DNA of 64,000 nucleotides, taken from assembly GCF_013464485.1 (NCBI RefSeq), contig NZ_RAUX01000007.1, positions 28,504 to 92,503 on the forward strand. Direction: 5' to 3'. Position numbers and translations under genes: made by a program. This document shows positions 24,890 through 35,300 of this stretch, piece by piece (within the stretch, counting starts at the first letter, position 1; every line of letters begins with the position of its first letter). Source of the stretch: Stenotrophomonas maltophilia. GTDB taxonomy: Bacteria > Pseudomonadota > Gammaproteobacteria > Xanthomonadales > Xanthomonadaceae. A model generated the notes under the pieces. That model was not told where the DNA came from. It saw nothing but the letters and a program-made list of their open reading frames with translations, and did no database searches.

Positions 24890-25213
24890 ATGCCGTTCAT
24901 GCGTGATCACCTTCCGAACGAGCCCACCTCTGCGGGGGTGGCGGCGCAGGCTGGGTGGCAGGTGCTGGAGTTCGGTGCGCCCTGGTGCGGTCATTGCCAG
25001 GCCGCGCAGCCCGCGTTGCAGGCCTTCGTCGAAGCGAACGATCTGCCGCATTGGAAGATCGAGGATGGCAAGGGAAGGGCATTGGGGCGAGCGTTCAAGG
25101 TGAAGCTGTGGCCGACAGTGGTGCTGCTGCGCGATGGAGAAGAGGTCGCGCGGGTGGTGAGGCCGCTGCACAGCGCGGACCTCATGTCGTTGCAGAACGC
25201 GCTTCCCGGTTGA
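24890..25213 (+). CDS. Thioredoxin-like protein
   Basis: This 107-residue protein has the active site FGAPWCGHCQAAQP with C33 and C36, and the cis-proline segment KLWPTVVLLRDGEEV. No signal peptide is seen, so it should be cytosolic. It begins 5 bp after the baeRF-like gene and is probably co-transcribed. WCGHC is the protein-disulfide-isomerase-type motif rather than WCGPC, which suggests a more oxidising reaction. Confidence 0.88.
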   Translation: MPFMRDHLPNEPTSAGVAAQAGWQVLEFGAPWCGHCQAAQPALQAFVEANDLPHWKIEDGKGRALGRAFKVKLWPTVVLLRDGEEVARVVRPLHSADLMSLQNALPG

Positions 25214-25309
25214 CGATTGAACCCGGCGCGGGACACCGGGCAGTCGCACTGCAGCATGCGGCGTGACAGGCCCGGTGCTAGCATCCGGCTACCACCTGAA
25301 TCGATCCAA

Positions 25310-27661
25310 ATGCCGATGCCCACGCTGGACCGTCGTCTCCTGATTGCTGTCGCCGCCACGGCAATGCTCGCTTCCTGCCTGGCGTCGGCCGCTCCCGCCA
25401 AAACCGCCGCCGACAAGGCCTACGCCTCGGTCGACCCGTTCATTGGTACTGGAGGTGAAGGCCACACCTACCCGGGTGCCACAGTGCCGTTCGGCATGGT
25501 CCAGCTCAGCCCGGATACGCGCATCCAGCCGCGTGAGAAGGCCTACGGCTGGGCGGCCGGCTATCGCTACGACGACAGCAGCATCGTCGGCTTCTCGCAC
25601 ACCCATTTTTCCGGCACCGGCCATTCGGATCTGGGCGACATCCTGCTGATGCCGTTCACCGGCAATCCGGGCCTGGAGCGTGGCGATCCCGAGAAGCCGC
25701 GCAGCGGCTATGCATCGCGCTTCCGCCACGACGACGAGAAGGCCGAGCCGGGCTACTACGCAGTCACCCTGGATGACTACAAGGTGCGCGCGGAGCTGAC
25801 CACCAGTGCGCGCGTGGGCGTGCACCGCTATGCCTTCCCCAAGGGCGCCGATGCCAAGGTGCTGCTGGACATGCGCACCAGCATGTACGACTACCCGGGC
25901 AAGGTGCTGTGGTCGCGGGTGCGGGTGCGCGCCGATGGCACGGTGACCGGCTTCCGCGAGACGCGCGGCTGGGCGCCGGGCCGCCAGCTGTATTTCGCGA
26001 TGCGTTTCTCGCGCCCGCTGGCCGGGCATGAGCTGCACAACACCGAGCAGGACATCGTCTACAAGGGCTTCCCGCCGCCGGGCGAGAAGGATCCAGCGCA
26101 GCGGGCGCAGATCGAAGGCCGTCAGCTGGTCGGTACCTTCGCATTCGGCAAGCTGGACGCACCGCTGGTGGTCAAGGTTGCGATCTCGCCGGTCAGTGAA
26201 GCCGGTGCCATCGCCAACCTCGGCGCGGAAGTGGCGGACTTCGATTTTGACCGCATTCGCGCGCAGGCAAAGCAGGAATGGACGCAGGCGCTGTCGGTGC
26301 TGGATATCGAAGCGCCGGAACATGCGCGACGCAGCGCCTATACCGCGCTGTACCACACGATGCTGGGGCCGACGCTGTTCATGGATGCCGATGGCCAGTA
26401 CCGCGGTTCGGACAACGCGGTGCACCAGGCCAAGGGCTACACCAACTACTCCACGTTCTCGCTGTGGGATACCTACCGCGCGCTGCATCCGCTGCTGACG
26501 CTGGTGCAGCCGGAGAAGCGCAACAGCGACTTCGTCAATTCGATGCTGGCCCACCATGAGCACAGCCCCTACGGCATGCTGCCGGTGTGGTCGTTCCACG
26601 GCCTGGAAGACTGGTGCATGATCGGCTACCACGCCGTGCCGGTGATCGCCGATGCCTACGTAAAAGGCATCCGTGGCTTCGACGCCGACAAGGCGCTGAA
26701 GGCGATGGTCGAGACCGCCAACTACGGGCCCTACGACGGCATCGCGCAGTACCGCGAGCTGGGCTATGTGCCGATCGACGAGGAAGGCGAAGCGGCCAGC
26801 AAGACACTGGAGTACGCCTTCGACGACTGGACCATCGCGCGCATGGCACAGGCGATGGGCAAGACCGATGTTGCGGCCACCTTCGACAAGCGCGCCGGCA
26901 ACTGGCGCAACGCCTTCGACAAGGACACCGGCTTCATGCGCGCACGCAAGCGCGATGGCAGCTTCCGCACGCCGTTCGATCCCAGCGCAAGTGGTTACGG
27001 CACCGACTACACCGAAGGCAATGCCTGGCAGTATTCGTGGTACGTACCGCAGGACGTCGCCGGCCTGGCCGCCGCGCACGGTGGCAGCGACAAGCTGCTC
27101 GCGCGCCTGGACGACGTGTTCAGCGCCAAGGTCGATCCGTCCATCTTCGAGCACATGGAAGACATCACCGGCCTGATCGGCTGGTATGCGCATGGCAACG
27201 AGCCCAGCCACCACGTGGCCTACCTGTATGCGTATGCCGGCCAGCCGTGGCGCACGCAGGCGCGCCTGAAGCAGATCATGGACACCCAGTACGCCGACCG
27301 TCCCGATGGCCTGGCCGGCAACGATGATGTCGGCCAGATGTCGGCGTGGTACGTGTTTACCGCGCTGGGCTTCTACCCGGTGGCCCCCGGCTCGGGCGAG
27401 TACATCCTGGGTCGTCCGTTCCTGCCGAAGACCGCGATGCGACTGCCGAACGGCAAGACCTTCACCATCGTGGCCGATGAGCTGGATGACAAGCACACCT
27501 ATGTGGGCAGCGTGAGCCTCAACGGCAAGCCGCTACAGCGCACCTTCCTGCGCCACGACGAGATCCTGGCCGGCGGCGAACTGCGCTTCAGCATGCAGGC
27601 CGAGCCGAACAAGGCATGGCCGGGGCAGGGCGCGCAGGCGCCGTATTCGATGAGCCGGTGA
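25310..27661 (+). CDS. GH92 family alpha-mannosidase, exported
   Basis: This 783-residue protein starts at ATG 25310 or 25316. The signal sequence ends MLASC, which fits a lipobox (LASC), so it may be a lipoprotein; cleavage at SAAPA is an alternative. GH92 features: DPFIGTGGEGHTYPGATVPF (about 44-63), GFSHTHFSGTGHSDLGDILL (about 94-113), EGNAWQYSWYVPQD, and GNDDVGQMSAWYVFTALGFY with the paired aspartates. GH92 enzymes are calcium-dependent inverting exo-alpha-mannosidases that trim high-mannose N-glycans. It stands alone, without other glycosidases nearby. Confidence 0.9.
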   Translation: MPMPTLDRRLLIAVAATAMLASCLASAAPAKTAADKAYASVDPFIGTGGEGHTYPGATVPFGMVQLSPDTRIQPREKAYGWAAGYRYDDSSIVGFSHTHFSGTGHSDLGDILLMPFTGNPGLERGDPEKPRSGYASRFRHDDEKAEPGYYAVTLDDYKVRAELTTSARVGVHRYAFPKGADAKVLLDMRTSMYDYPGKVLWSRVRVRADGTVTGFRETRGWAPGRQLYFAMRFSRPLAGHELHNTEQDIVYKGFPPPGEKDPAQRAQIEGRQLVGTFAFGKLDAPLVVKVAISPVSEAGAIANLGAEVADFDFDRIRAQAKQEWTQALSVLDIEAPEHARRSAYTALYHTMLGPTLFMDADGQYRGSDNAVHQAKGYTNYSTFSLWDTYRALHPLLTLVQPEKRNSDFVNSMLAHHEHSPYGMLPVWSFHGLEDWCMIGYHAVPVIADAYVKGIRGFDADKALKAMVETANYGPYDGIAQYRELGYVPIDEEGEAASKTLEYAFDDWTIARMAQAMGKTDVAATFDKRAGNWRNAFDKDTGFMRARKRDGSFRTPFDPSASGYGTDYTEGNAWQYSWYVPQDVAGLAAAHGGSDKLLARLDDVFSAKVDPSIFEHMEDITGLIGWYAHGNEPSHHVAYLYAYAGQPWRTQARLKQIMDTQYADRPDGLAGNDDVGQMSAWYVFTALGFYPVAPGSGEYILGRPFLPKTAMRLPNGKTFTIVADELDDKHTYVGSVSLNGKPLQRTFLRHDEILAGGELRFSMQAEPNKAWPGQGAQAPYSMSR

Positions 27662-27698
27662 CGCTTGGTTGGCACGCTACACGGCTGACCTGGAACCT

Positions 27699-27765
27699 GT
27701 AGAGCCGAGCCCATGCTCGGCTCAGGCATCGTGCCAGGAGCAGCCGAGCATGGGCTCGGCTCTAC
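27699..27765. repeat. GTAG-type (SMAG) inverted dimer
   Basis: GTAGAGCCGAGCCCATGCTC starts at 27699 and the inverted copy ends GGGCTCGGCTCTAC at 27765. It lies between the convergent GH92 and histidine-kinase genes and may help end both transcripts. Confidence 0.9.
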
Positions 27766-27784
27766 AAGGGCAATTCGACAAAGG

Positions 27785-29158
27785 TCAGCGAAACCACAAC
27801 CCCACCCGCGCGCCACCGATCGGGGCGGTATCAATCACCAGCGCCGCACCATGCCGCTGCGCGATCTCGGCCACGATCGCCAGCCCCAGCCCGCAGCCAT
27901 CACCTTCGCTGCTGGCCCGGTAGAAGCGTTCCGTGACGCGCCCGCGTTCGGCCTCGGCAATGCCGGTGCCGTCATCATCCACCCATGCCTGAACGCCTTC
28001 GGCATTCTGCTGCAGGCCCAGGGTGATCACACCACGCACGGCACCATAGCGCAGTGCGTTGTCCAGCAGGTTGCCCAGCGCCTCGCGCAGCAGCTGCGGA
28101 TCGCCCTGTACCTGCACGCCGTCGTCGGGCCCGTCATAACCCAGGTCCACGCCTGCAGCCAATGCACGGTCCGCATAGCGCTCCACCACGCCGCGCGCCA
28201 ACGCGGCCAGGTCCACTGGCTGCAGCGGCAGTGCACTGCCATGCGGATCTTCGGAGCGGCTCAACATCAGCAGTTGGTTGACCAGATGCTGCAAGCGGGC
28301 CAACCCGGCCAGCGTGCCGGACAGCGCCAGCTGCTGGGTCTGCGGATCATGCTGGCGCAATGAGCTCTCCAGCTCCACCTGCATGGCTGCCAACGGGGTG
28401 CGCAGTTGATGTGCGGCGTTGCTGACGAAGCGCCGCTGCGCATCCTGCATCGCGTCCAGGCGCTGCAGCAGGGCGTTGTAGGCCTCAACCGCCGGCCACA
28501 GTTCGCGCGGTGCCTCCTGCGCCGGATCCAGCGGTGCCAACGGATCCGGCCGCGGGCTGGCCAGCTTCCGTGCGACCAGGTTGGCGTGGCCTGCGGCGGC
28601 GCCGGTGCCGGACCAGGCCAGCCACGCCGCCAGTGCCAGGATCGCGGCCTGGAACGGCACGCTGGTCAGCAGCAACTTGCGTTCCAGCCGGTGGCGCTTG
28701 CGCAGTGTTTCGGCCACGCGCAGCCGGATGTCATGGCCCGGGCCGGCGCTGACCACCACTTCGACCATGCGCACCGGTTGACCACGCAGGCGCGCATCGT
28801 AGTAGACCGCATCGTCATTCGCGGCGGCGCTCGCCGGACGTGGCAATGCATCGGGCAGGTCGCCATACAGGCGCCCGCCCACGGCGTCGACCACCTCGCC
28901 ATGCACTTCGTCGGCGGTGTCCCAGGTGAACATGCGTGATACCGCAGGGGTGATCTCGATGGATGCGCGGCCGTCCTGCACCGTCACCAGCTCGGACAAC
29001 GACATCGCCGAATCCAGCAGCCAGCGGTCGTAGACCTGGCCGGCGTAGAAACGGGCCAACGCAAACGAGTCAACCGCACTGCACAGCATCAGCACCAGCA
29101 GCGGCAGCCACAGGCGGCGCAGCAGCAGGCCACGCAGGCTGTGTACGCGCTCAGTCAC
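27785..29158 (-). CDS. Sensor histidine kinase, TctE/QseC type
   Basis: This 457-residue protein starts at GTG 29158 and overlaps the response-regulator stop by 8 bp. Membrane helices lie at about 14-35 and 165-185, with a periplasmic loop between. The dimerisation box is FVSNAAHQLRTPLAAMQVEL (His about 254). The ATP site includes NLLDNALRYG, DDDGTGI and GCGLGLAIV. The divergent metal-type RND operon and the phased repeats between suggest it senses a periplasmic metal. Confidence 0.9.
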   Translation of the reverse strand: MTERVHSLRGLLLRRLWLPLLVLMLCSAVDSFALARFYAGQVYDRWLLDSAMSLSELVTVQDGRASIEITPAVSRMFTWDTADEVHGEVVDAVGGRLYGDLPDALPRPASAAANDDAVYYDARLRGQPVRMVEVVVSAGPGHDIRLRVAETLRKRHRLERKLLLTSVPFQAAILALAAWLAWSGTGAAAGHANLVARKLASPRPDPLAPLDPAQEAPRELWPAVEAYNALLQRLDAMQDAQRRFVSNAAHQLRTPLAAMQVELESSLRQHDPQTQQLALSGTLAGLARLQHLVNQLLMLSRSEDPHGSALPLQPVDLAALARGVVERYADRALAAGVDLGYDGPDDGVQVQGDPQLLREALGNLLDNALRYGAVRGVITLGLQQNAEGVQAWVDDDGTGIAEAERGRVTERFYRASSEGDGCGLGLAIVAEIAQRHGAALVIDTAPIGGARVGLWFR

Positions 29159-29825
29159 CCACGGCCTCCAGCCGGTAGCCGAGGCCGCGCAGCATGCGGA
29201 TGCCGACGCCGGCGCGGGCCTGCTCCAGCTTGCGGCGCAGGCGGCTGACGTGCACCTCGATCACCGACAGGTTGGCCTCGTGGTCCCAGCTGTAAAGCGC
29301 ATCGAACAGGCGCTGCTTGGTCACGGTGCGGCCGGGGTGCTGCATCAACGCTTCGACCAGCGAAAGCTCGCGCGCGGTCAGCTCGATACGCTGGCCTTCT
29401 ACCTGCACTTCGTTGCGGATGCTGTCGAAGCACAGCCGGCCCAATCGCTTCTGTGCGGGTGCGTCACTGCGGCGGCGCGACAACGCACGCAGGCGCGCTT
29501 CCAGCTCGCCCAGCGCGAATGGTTTTGCCAGATAGTCATCGCCGCCACGATCGAGGCCAAGGATGCGATCCTCCACGCCATCGCGCGCAGTGAGAATCAG
29601 CACCGGCAATGTGGTGCCATCGTTGCGCAGGCGCGACAGCAGGTCGAGGCCATCCACGTCCGGCAAGGAAAGGTCCAGCACCATCACGTCATAGGGTGCA
29701 CTGGCCAGCGCCGCAGGTGCGTGCAGTCCGCGCGAGAGGTGGTCGCACAGATGGCCAGCACCTTGCAGGGCGCGGATCAGTCCATCGGCCAGGGCGGCAT
29801 CGTCTTCGATCAGCAGGATTCGCAT
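29151..29825 (-). CDS. OmpR-family response regulator
   Basis: This 224-residue protein starts at ATG 29825. The receiver has E10-D11-D12 (LLIEDDAALADG), phosphoacceptor in MVLDLSLPDVDGLDL, and KPF. The C-terminal winged helix has ELTARELSLVEALMQHPGRT and VIEVHVSRLRRKL. It is transcribed first in the pair with the kinase. Its start lies 2 bp from the first of four CTTGC repeats, so autoregulation is likely. Confidence 0.92.
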   Translation of the reverse strand: MRILLIEDDAALADGLIRALQGAGHLCDHLSRGLHAPAALASAPYDVMVLDLSLPDVDGLDLLSRLRNDGTTLPVLILTARDGVEDRILGLDRGGDDYLAKPFALGELEARLRALSRRRSDAPAQKRLGRLCFDSIRNEVQVEGQRIELTARELSLVEALMQHPGRTVTKQRLFDALYSWDHEANLSVIEVHVSRLRRKLEQARAGVGIRMLRGLGYRLEAVGD

Positions 29826-29826
29826 T

Positions 29827-29864
29827 GCAAGCTTCGTGCAAGGTTGGGGCAAGTTTGGCGCAAG
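29827..29864. promoter_or_regulatory. Four GCAAG repeats at exact 11-bp spacing
   Basis: GCAAG occurs at 29827, 29838, 29849 and 29860, each exactly 11 bp apart and all in one orientation. They fill the 62-bp spacer between the divergent response-regulator and efflux operons. Same-face direct repeats suit tandem dimers of an OmpR-type regulator. They probably control both directions. Confidence 0.7.
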
Positions 29865-29887
29865 TGCATCACCTTACCTTGACGCAC

Positions 29888-31135
29888 ATGAATTTCTCCT
29901 CTCGTCTTGCGGCCGTGCTGGCCACTCTTCTGTGCGCGCCTGTGGCTTCGGCGCTGTCCCTGCAGGACGCGCAGCGCGCAATGGACGCACACAACCCTGA
30001 CTTGCGTGCGGCGGCACTGGAGCTGCGCGGTGTGCAGGGCGATGCGCAGACGGCGGCATTGCGCCCGGCCACCGAGCTGTCGCTCGGTACCAGCAAGGTC
30101 AGCCCCAAGCATGGCATCGGCCCGGGGCGCTGGCAGGACAAGCGCGTGGACAGCACCGTGGGCCTGGGCTGGACCTGGGAACGTGGTGGCAAGCGTGCGT
30201 TGCGCATCCGCCAGGCCGACGCGCTGCTGGAAGTCGCAGGGCTGGAGATGCTCGATACCCGTCGCCGACAACAGGTGGCACTGCATGAAGCCTATTTCGG
30301 CCTGAAGGGCGCGCAGGAGCGGGCCCAGATTGCCGACGCCAACCGGCAGAGTTCGGCCGAGCAGATGGCGGCGGCGGATAAGCAGGTTGCGACAGGGGCG
30401 ATGGCACCGGTGGATCGCGCGCGCCTGGCGGTGGACGATCTCGCCGTAGCCGACGCGGCGCGCGAAGCAGCGCTGGATCTGCGCGACGCGCGGCATGCGC
30501 TGGGCTTGCTGCTCGGCCGCGACGGCAGCCATGACCTCAGTGCCGATGATCCCTGGCCGGAGGCCAGCAGCGTGGCCGGCGTGCATGCGTTCGATCCGCA
30601 GCAGCGTGCCGATCTGCGCGCGGCACGTTTGCGCCTGGCCGCGGCCGACGCCGGTGTGGCACTCGCGCGCAGTGAGCGCCACCGCGACATCCAGTTGGGC
30701 GTGGAGGCCGAGCGTGAGCCGACCGACATCAGCGGCGTCACCTGGGGTGTGTCATTGACCATTCCGCTCGGCGGCCCGTCACGTGCGCGCGGCGCGATCC
30801 AGCGTGCCGAGGCCGACCGTGACAGTGCCGCGCTGGAACTGCAGGTGCTGCAGCGCGAAGCGCGCGCCGAACTGGACCAGTTGCAGGCCAGTGCGCAGTC
30901 CGCCGCACAGCGTCGCAGCGACTACGAAGGACTGCAGTCAGACGCCGCACGCAAGGCGGTGCAGGGCATCGAGCTGGCCTACAGGCGCGGCGCCGCCAGC
31001 CTGACCGATCTGCTGGATGCGCGCCGCAGCTGGCGCGAGTTCGAGGCCGCGTTGATTGAAGCGCGTGCCGACCATGCCATTGCCCTGGCGCGCTGGGTAG
31101 CGGCCACTTCCGTTGCTGAAGGAGAATCCCGATGA
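29888..31135 (+). CDS. TolC-family outer-membrane efflux factor
   Basis: This 415-residue protein has a signal peptide ending VASALSLQ. Two outer-membrane-efflux repeats follow, made mainly of long helices (LSLQDAQRAMDAHNPDLRAA; GIELAYRRGAASLTDLLDAR). It is first of a three-gene operon with overlapping ends, so it forms the outer-membrane channel of the RND pump encoded after it. CzcC-like by context. Confidence 0.88.
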   Translation: MNFSSRLAAVLATLLCAPVASALSLQDAQRAMDAHNPDLRAAALELRGVQGDAQTAALRPATELSLGTSKVSPKHGIGPGRWQDKRVDSTVGLGWTWERGGKRALRIRQADALLEVAGLEMLDTRRRQQVALHEAYFGLKGAQERAQIADANRQSSAEQMAAADKQVATGAMAPVDRARLAVDDLAVADAAREAALDLRDARHALGLLLGRDGSHDLSADDPWPEASSVAGVHAFDPQQRADLRAARLRLAAADAGVALARSERHRDIQLGVEAEREPTDISGVTWGVSLTIPLGGPSRARGAIQRAEADRDSAALELQVLQREARAELDQLQASAQSAAQRRSDYEGLQSDAARKAVQGIELAYRRGAASLTDLLDARRSWREFEAALIEARADHAIALARWVAATSVAEGESR

Positions 31136-32310
31136 AGTCCATCGTCGCCCATCGCCTGCGGGCGCGTCATGCCGTGCTGCCGGCGCTGCTGGCGCTGGCC
31201 CTGCTGGGGGGCTGCGGTCGCGAGCCGGCGTCGTACACCGAGGATGCGCCGCAGGTCAGTGCCGGGCAGATTCAGTTCCCGGCCGACAGCCGCCAGCTGG
31301 ACGTGCTGCGCAGCGAGGTGGTGACCGCCGGCGCCAGCGCCAGGCTGCAGCTGCCGGGCCGCGTGGTCTGGGACGAGACCCGATCCAGTGCACTGCGCAC
31401 GCCGTTGGCGGGGCAGGTGGCGCGCATCGAGGCGCAGCCAGGGCAGAAGATGAAGGCGGGCCAGGTGATCGCCTGGATCACTTCGCCCGAGTTCGGCCAG
31501 GCCCAGGCCGACGGCGTGCGTGGCCGCGCCGAGCTGCAGCAGGCCCGCAGGGAGCTGGAACGCACCCGCGAGCTGCACGCCGCAGGCGTAGCGTCCGGGC
31601 GCGAACTGGACGAGGCCGAGGCCAGCTTCGCCGGCAGCCAGGCCGATCATGCACGCGCGACCGCCTTCGCCAAGGCCTATGGCAATGGCCAGCACGTCGA
31701 CCAGCGCCTGCCGTTGCGCGCGCCCATCGACGGCGTGCTGGTGGAGCGGCGGATGAGCCCGGGCATGACAGTCAGCCCCGACAGCGATCAGCCGTTGGCG
31801 GTGATTGGCGATCCGGACCGCCTGTGGTTGATGCTGGATGTACCGGAGAGCCTGGCCGGACGCTTGAAGGCCGGCATGCAGGTGAGCGTGCCCGGCGCCG
31901 ACGGCACGCCGTTGCAGGCCACGCTGCAGCACGTAGACGACTTTGTCGACAGTGAGCGCCGCGTAGTGCAGGCGCGCGCCGAGCTGGACAACCGCGCACG
32001 CGGCTTCAAGGCAGGGCAGTACGTGCGTGCACAGGTGGCGTTGCCGGCCGAGGGAGGTGTCTCGCTGCCCGATGCGGCCGTGTTGTTGATCGACGGCAGG
32101 CAGGTGGTGTTCGTGGAAGAGGGCAAGGGCCGTTTCGTGCGCCATGCCGTGCAGGTCGAAGAACTCGGTGATGGCCGCTTGTGGGTGCGTGAGGGCCTGG
32201 CGGCCGGCAGCCGGGTGGTGGTCGAGGGCGGGCTGCTGCTGCAGCAGCTGGTGGACAGCGCGCCGGTAGCAGCGGCGACTGCTCGCGCTACAGGGCATGC
32301 CGCGCCATGA
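31132..32310 (+). CDS. RND periplasmic adaptor lipoprotein (CzcB/CusB-like)
   Basis: This 392-residue protein overlaps the preceding stop by 4 bp. Lipobox LLGGC gives acylated C28. The biotinyl-lipoyl halves are seen in RTPLAGQVARIEAQPGQKMK and RAPIDGVLVERRMSPGMTV, with a helical hairpin between (about 125-175). Beta-barrel and membrane-proximal domains follow. No histidine-rich metal-binding tail is present. Confidence 0.9.
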   Translation: MKSIVAHRLRARHAVLPALLALALLGGCGREPASYTEDAPQVSAGQIQFPADSRQLDVLRSEVVTAGASARLQLPGRVVWDETRSSALRTPLAGQVARIEAQPGQKMKAGQVIAWITSPEFGQAQADGVRGRAELQQARRELERTRELHAAGVASGRELDEAEASFAGSQADHARATAFAKAYGNGQHVDQRLPLRAPIDGVLVERRMSPGMTVSPDSDQPLAVIGDPDRLWLMLDVPESLAGRLKAGMQVSVPGADGTPLQATLQHVDDFVDSERRVVQARAELDNRARGFKAGQYVRAQVALPAEGGVSLPDAAVLLIDGRQVVFVEEGKGRFVRHAVQVEELGDGRLWVREGLAAGSRVVVEGGLLLQQLVDSAPVAAATARATGHAAP

Positions 32311-35300
32311 TCGATCGCCTGATTGCCTATTGCCTGCGCCAACCGTTGATGGTGATGCTGGCATTGCTGTTGTTCATCGGCGCCGGTATCGCCGCGTTCC
32401 GCGTGCTTCCGGTGGAAGCCTTCCCGGATGTGTCCGACACCCAGGTGACGGTGGTGTCGCTGCACCCGGGCCGTGCCGCCGAGGAAGTGGAGCGCGAGGT
32501 AACGATGCCACTGGAGGTGGCGTTGTCCGGCATTCCGCATTCGGTGCGGGTGTTCTCGCATACGCAGTTCGGCCTGTCGATGATCATCCTGACCTTCCAT
32601 GACAAGGCCGACGACTATTTCGCGCGGCAGCAGGTGCTGGAGCGCCTGCAGGGCGTGGAGCTGCCGGAAGGGGTGACCCCTGAGCTGGAGGCGATGAGCT
32701 CGGCGGTGGGCGAGATCTACCGCTATGTGCTGAAGGGCCCGCACCTGACGTCCACCCAGCTGCGCACGGTGCAGGAATGGACGATGGAGCGCAGCCTGCG
32801 CACGGTGCCAGGGGTGGCCAATGTGGTCAGCTTTGGGGGCTTCGCGAGAACATTCCAGGTCAAGCCGGATCTGGACAAGCTGCGCGACCGCGGTATCAGT
32901 CTCGGCGAGTTCGCCGAGGCGCTGGAGAAGGGCAGTTCCAATGCCGGTGGCGGCTACGTGGAGCGCGGCCAGCAGCAGTTCCTGATCCGTGGTGTCGGCC
33001 TGATGCGTTCGCCGGCCGACATCGGCAACGTGGTGGTGGCGCAGCGGGGGGGCACGCCTCTCCTGGTGCGCGACCTGGCCGGCATCGCCGACACCGGCCT
33101 GCCGCGCCAGGGTCTGGTCGGACAGGACGACAACGACGATGCGGTGTTCGGCATGGTGCTGATGCGCAAAGGCGAGAACCCGTCCGATGTGCTCGATGCG
33201 CTGCATGCGCGCATTGCCGAGATCCAGGCCAACCAGCTGCCGGCCGGGGTCAGCATCGAGCCGTTCTATGACCGCTCGTGGCTGGTCTCGACCACATTGA
33301 AGACGGTGTTCCGCAACCTGCTGGAAGGCGCGGTGCTGGTGTTCCTGGTGTTGTGGCTGTTCCTGTACAACGCCCGGGCCGCGCTGATCGTGGCGGCGAT
33401 GATGCCGCTGGCCCTGCTGTCGACCTTCCTCGGCCTGCATCTGTGGGGTGTGCCGGCGAACCTGCTGTCGTTGGGTGCGATGGATTTCGGCATCATCATT
33501 GATGGCGCGGTGATCGTGACCGAGCACATCGTTTCGCGACTCTCGAAACTACCACCCGACGCCGACCGGAAGGCGCGGTTCTCGACCATTCTTTCAGCCG
33601 CATCGGAAGTGGGCCGGCCGACGTTCTTCTCGATGCTGATCATCATCGCCGCACACATCCCGATCTTCACCCTGCAGCGCCAGGAAGGCCGCATGTTCGC
33701 GCCGATGGCGTATTCGGTGACCTCGGCGTTGATCGGTGCGCTGATCCTGGCGCTGACCGTGGTACCGCTGTTCTGCTACTGGTGGTTGCGGCGCGACCGC
33801 ATGCGCGACGGCAATCCGCTGATGGACCGCCTGACGGGTTGGTACAAGCCGGTGCTGGAGCGCGCCCTGGCGCGACCGCGTACAGTGGTGCTGACTGCAG
33901 TGGCGCTGCTGGTCGGTACGCTGGCGTTGGGCACGCGACTGGGCTCGGAGTTCCTGCCGGAGCTGGACGAGGGTTCGATCTGGTTGACCGCCACGCTCGA
34001 CCCCAGCACCAGCCTGGCCGAAGCCCAGCAGCAGTCGCGGCGCATCCGTGAGCTGGTCGGCACCTTCCCGCAGGTGTCGACGGTGGTGGCCAAGCTTGGC
34101 CGCCCGGAAGACGGCTCCGACGCCAAGGGCGCCAACCAGATCGAGGCGCTGGTAGCGCTGAAGCCGGAAAAGGAGTGGCCGAAGGGCGTGGACAAGCGGC
34201 AACTGGTGAGTGACCTGCAGCGCACCCTGGAGCAACGCATTCCGGGGCCGGAGTTCTCGATCTCGCAGCCGGTGCGCGACAACATCCTGGAGAGCATCTC
34301 GCAGATCAAGGGCCAGGTGGTGATCAAGGTCAGTGGCTCGGATCTGGACGTACTCAACCAGCAGGCGCAGGCGATCCTGCGCCAGGTACGTGGGGTGGAG
34401 GGCGTGGAGAGCGCGTTCATCGACCGGGACGGGTCATTGCCGCAGCTGCAGATCGAGATCGACCGCGACCGAGCTGCGCGCTATGGCCTCAATGTGCGCG
34501 ACATCGACGAGGTGATCGAGACCGCACTGGGCGGGCGCCAGGTTGGCGAACTGTGGGAGGGCGACCGCAAGTTCCCGATCACGCTGCGCCTGGACGACGC
34601 CGACCGCGACCTGCAACGGCTGCGCACGGTGCCGGTCGGCATCGGTGACGGCCACACCGTGACGCTGTCCGACGTGGCTGATTTCCGCATGGCCAGCGGC
34701 GCGATCAACATCTCGCGCGAGAACGCACAGCGGGTGAAGGCGGTGAGCATCTTCATCGCCGGGCGTGACATGGGCAGCGTGGTGGCCGACATGCGCAAGC
34801 GCGTGGACGCCAGTGTTCAGCTGCCGGAAGGCTACCGGCTGGAGTGGTCCGGCGAGTTCGAGAACCAGCAGCGCGCGATGAAGCGGCTGGGCTGGGTGAT
34901 TCCGTTGTCGGTGCTGCTGATTTTCGTGCTGCTGTTTGACGCGTTCAAGGACATCAGTAGTGCAGCACTGATCCTGGCCAACGTGCCGCTGGCGATGATC
35001 GGCGGCATCCTGGCGCTGTGGCTGACCGGCATTCCGCTGTCGGTGTCGGCGGCGATTGGATTCATCGCCTTGTTCGGGCAGGCGGTATTGAACGGGGTGG
35101 TGATGCTCAGTCGCTTCGCGCAGCTGCGAGATCAGGGCATGGACCTGCTGCAGTCGGTGGTACAGGGATCGCTGCAGCGCCTGCGCACGGTGCTGATGAC
35201 CGCGCTGCTGGCGATGTTCGGCCTGCTGCCGATGGCGACTTCGCATGCGATCGGTGCCGAGACGCAGAAACCGCTCGCGGTGGTGGTGATCGGCGGCCTG

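Noticed and set aside
25289-27496. 735-codon open frame on the minus strand
   Set aside because: Antisense to the GH92 gene, which has family motifs along its whole length.
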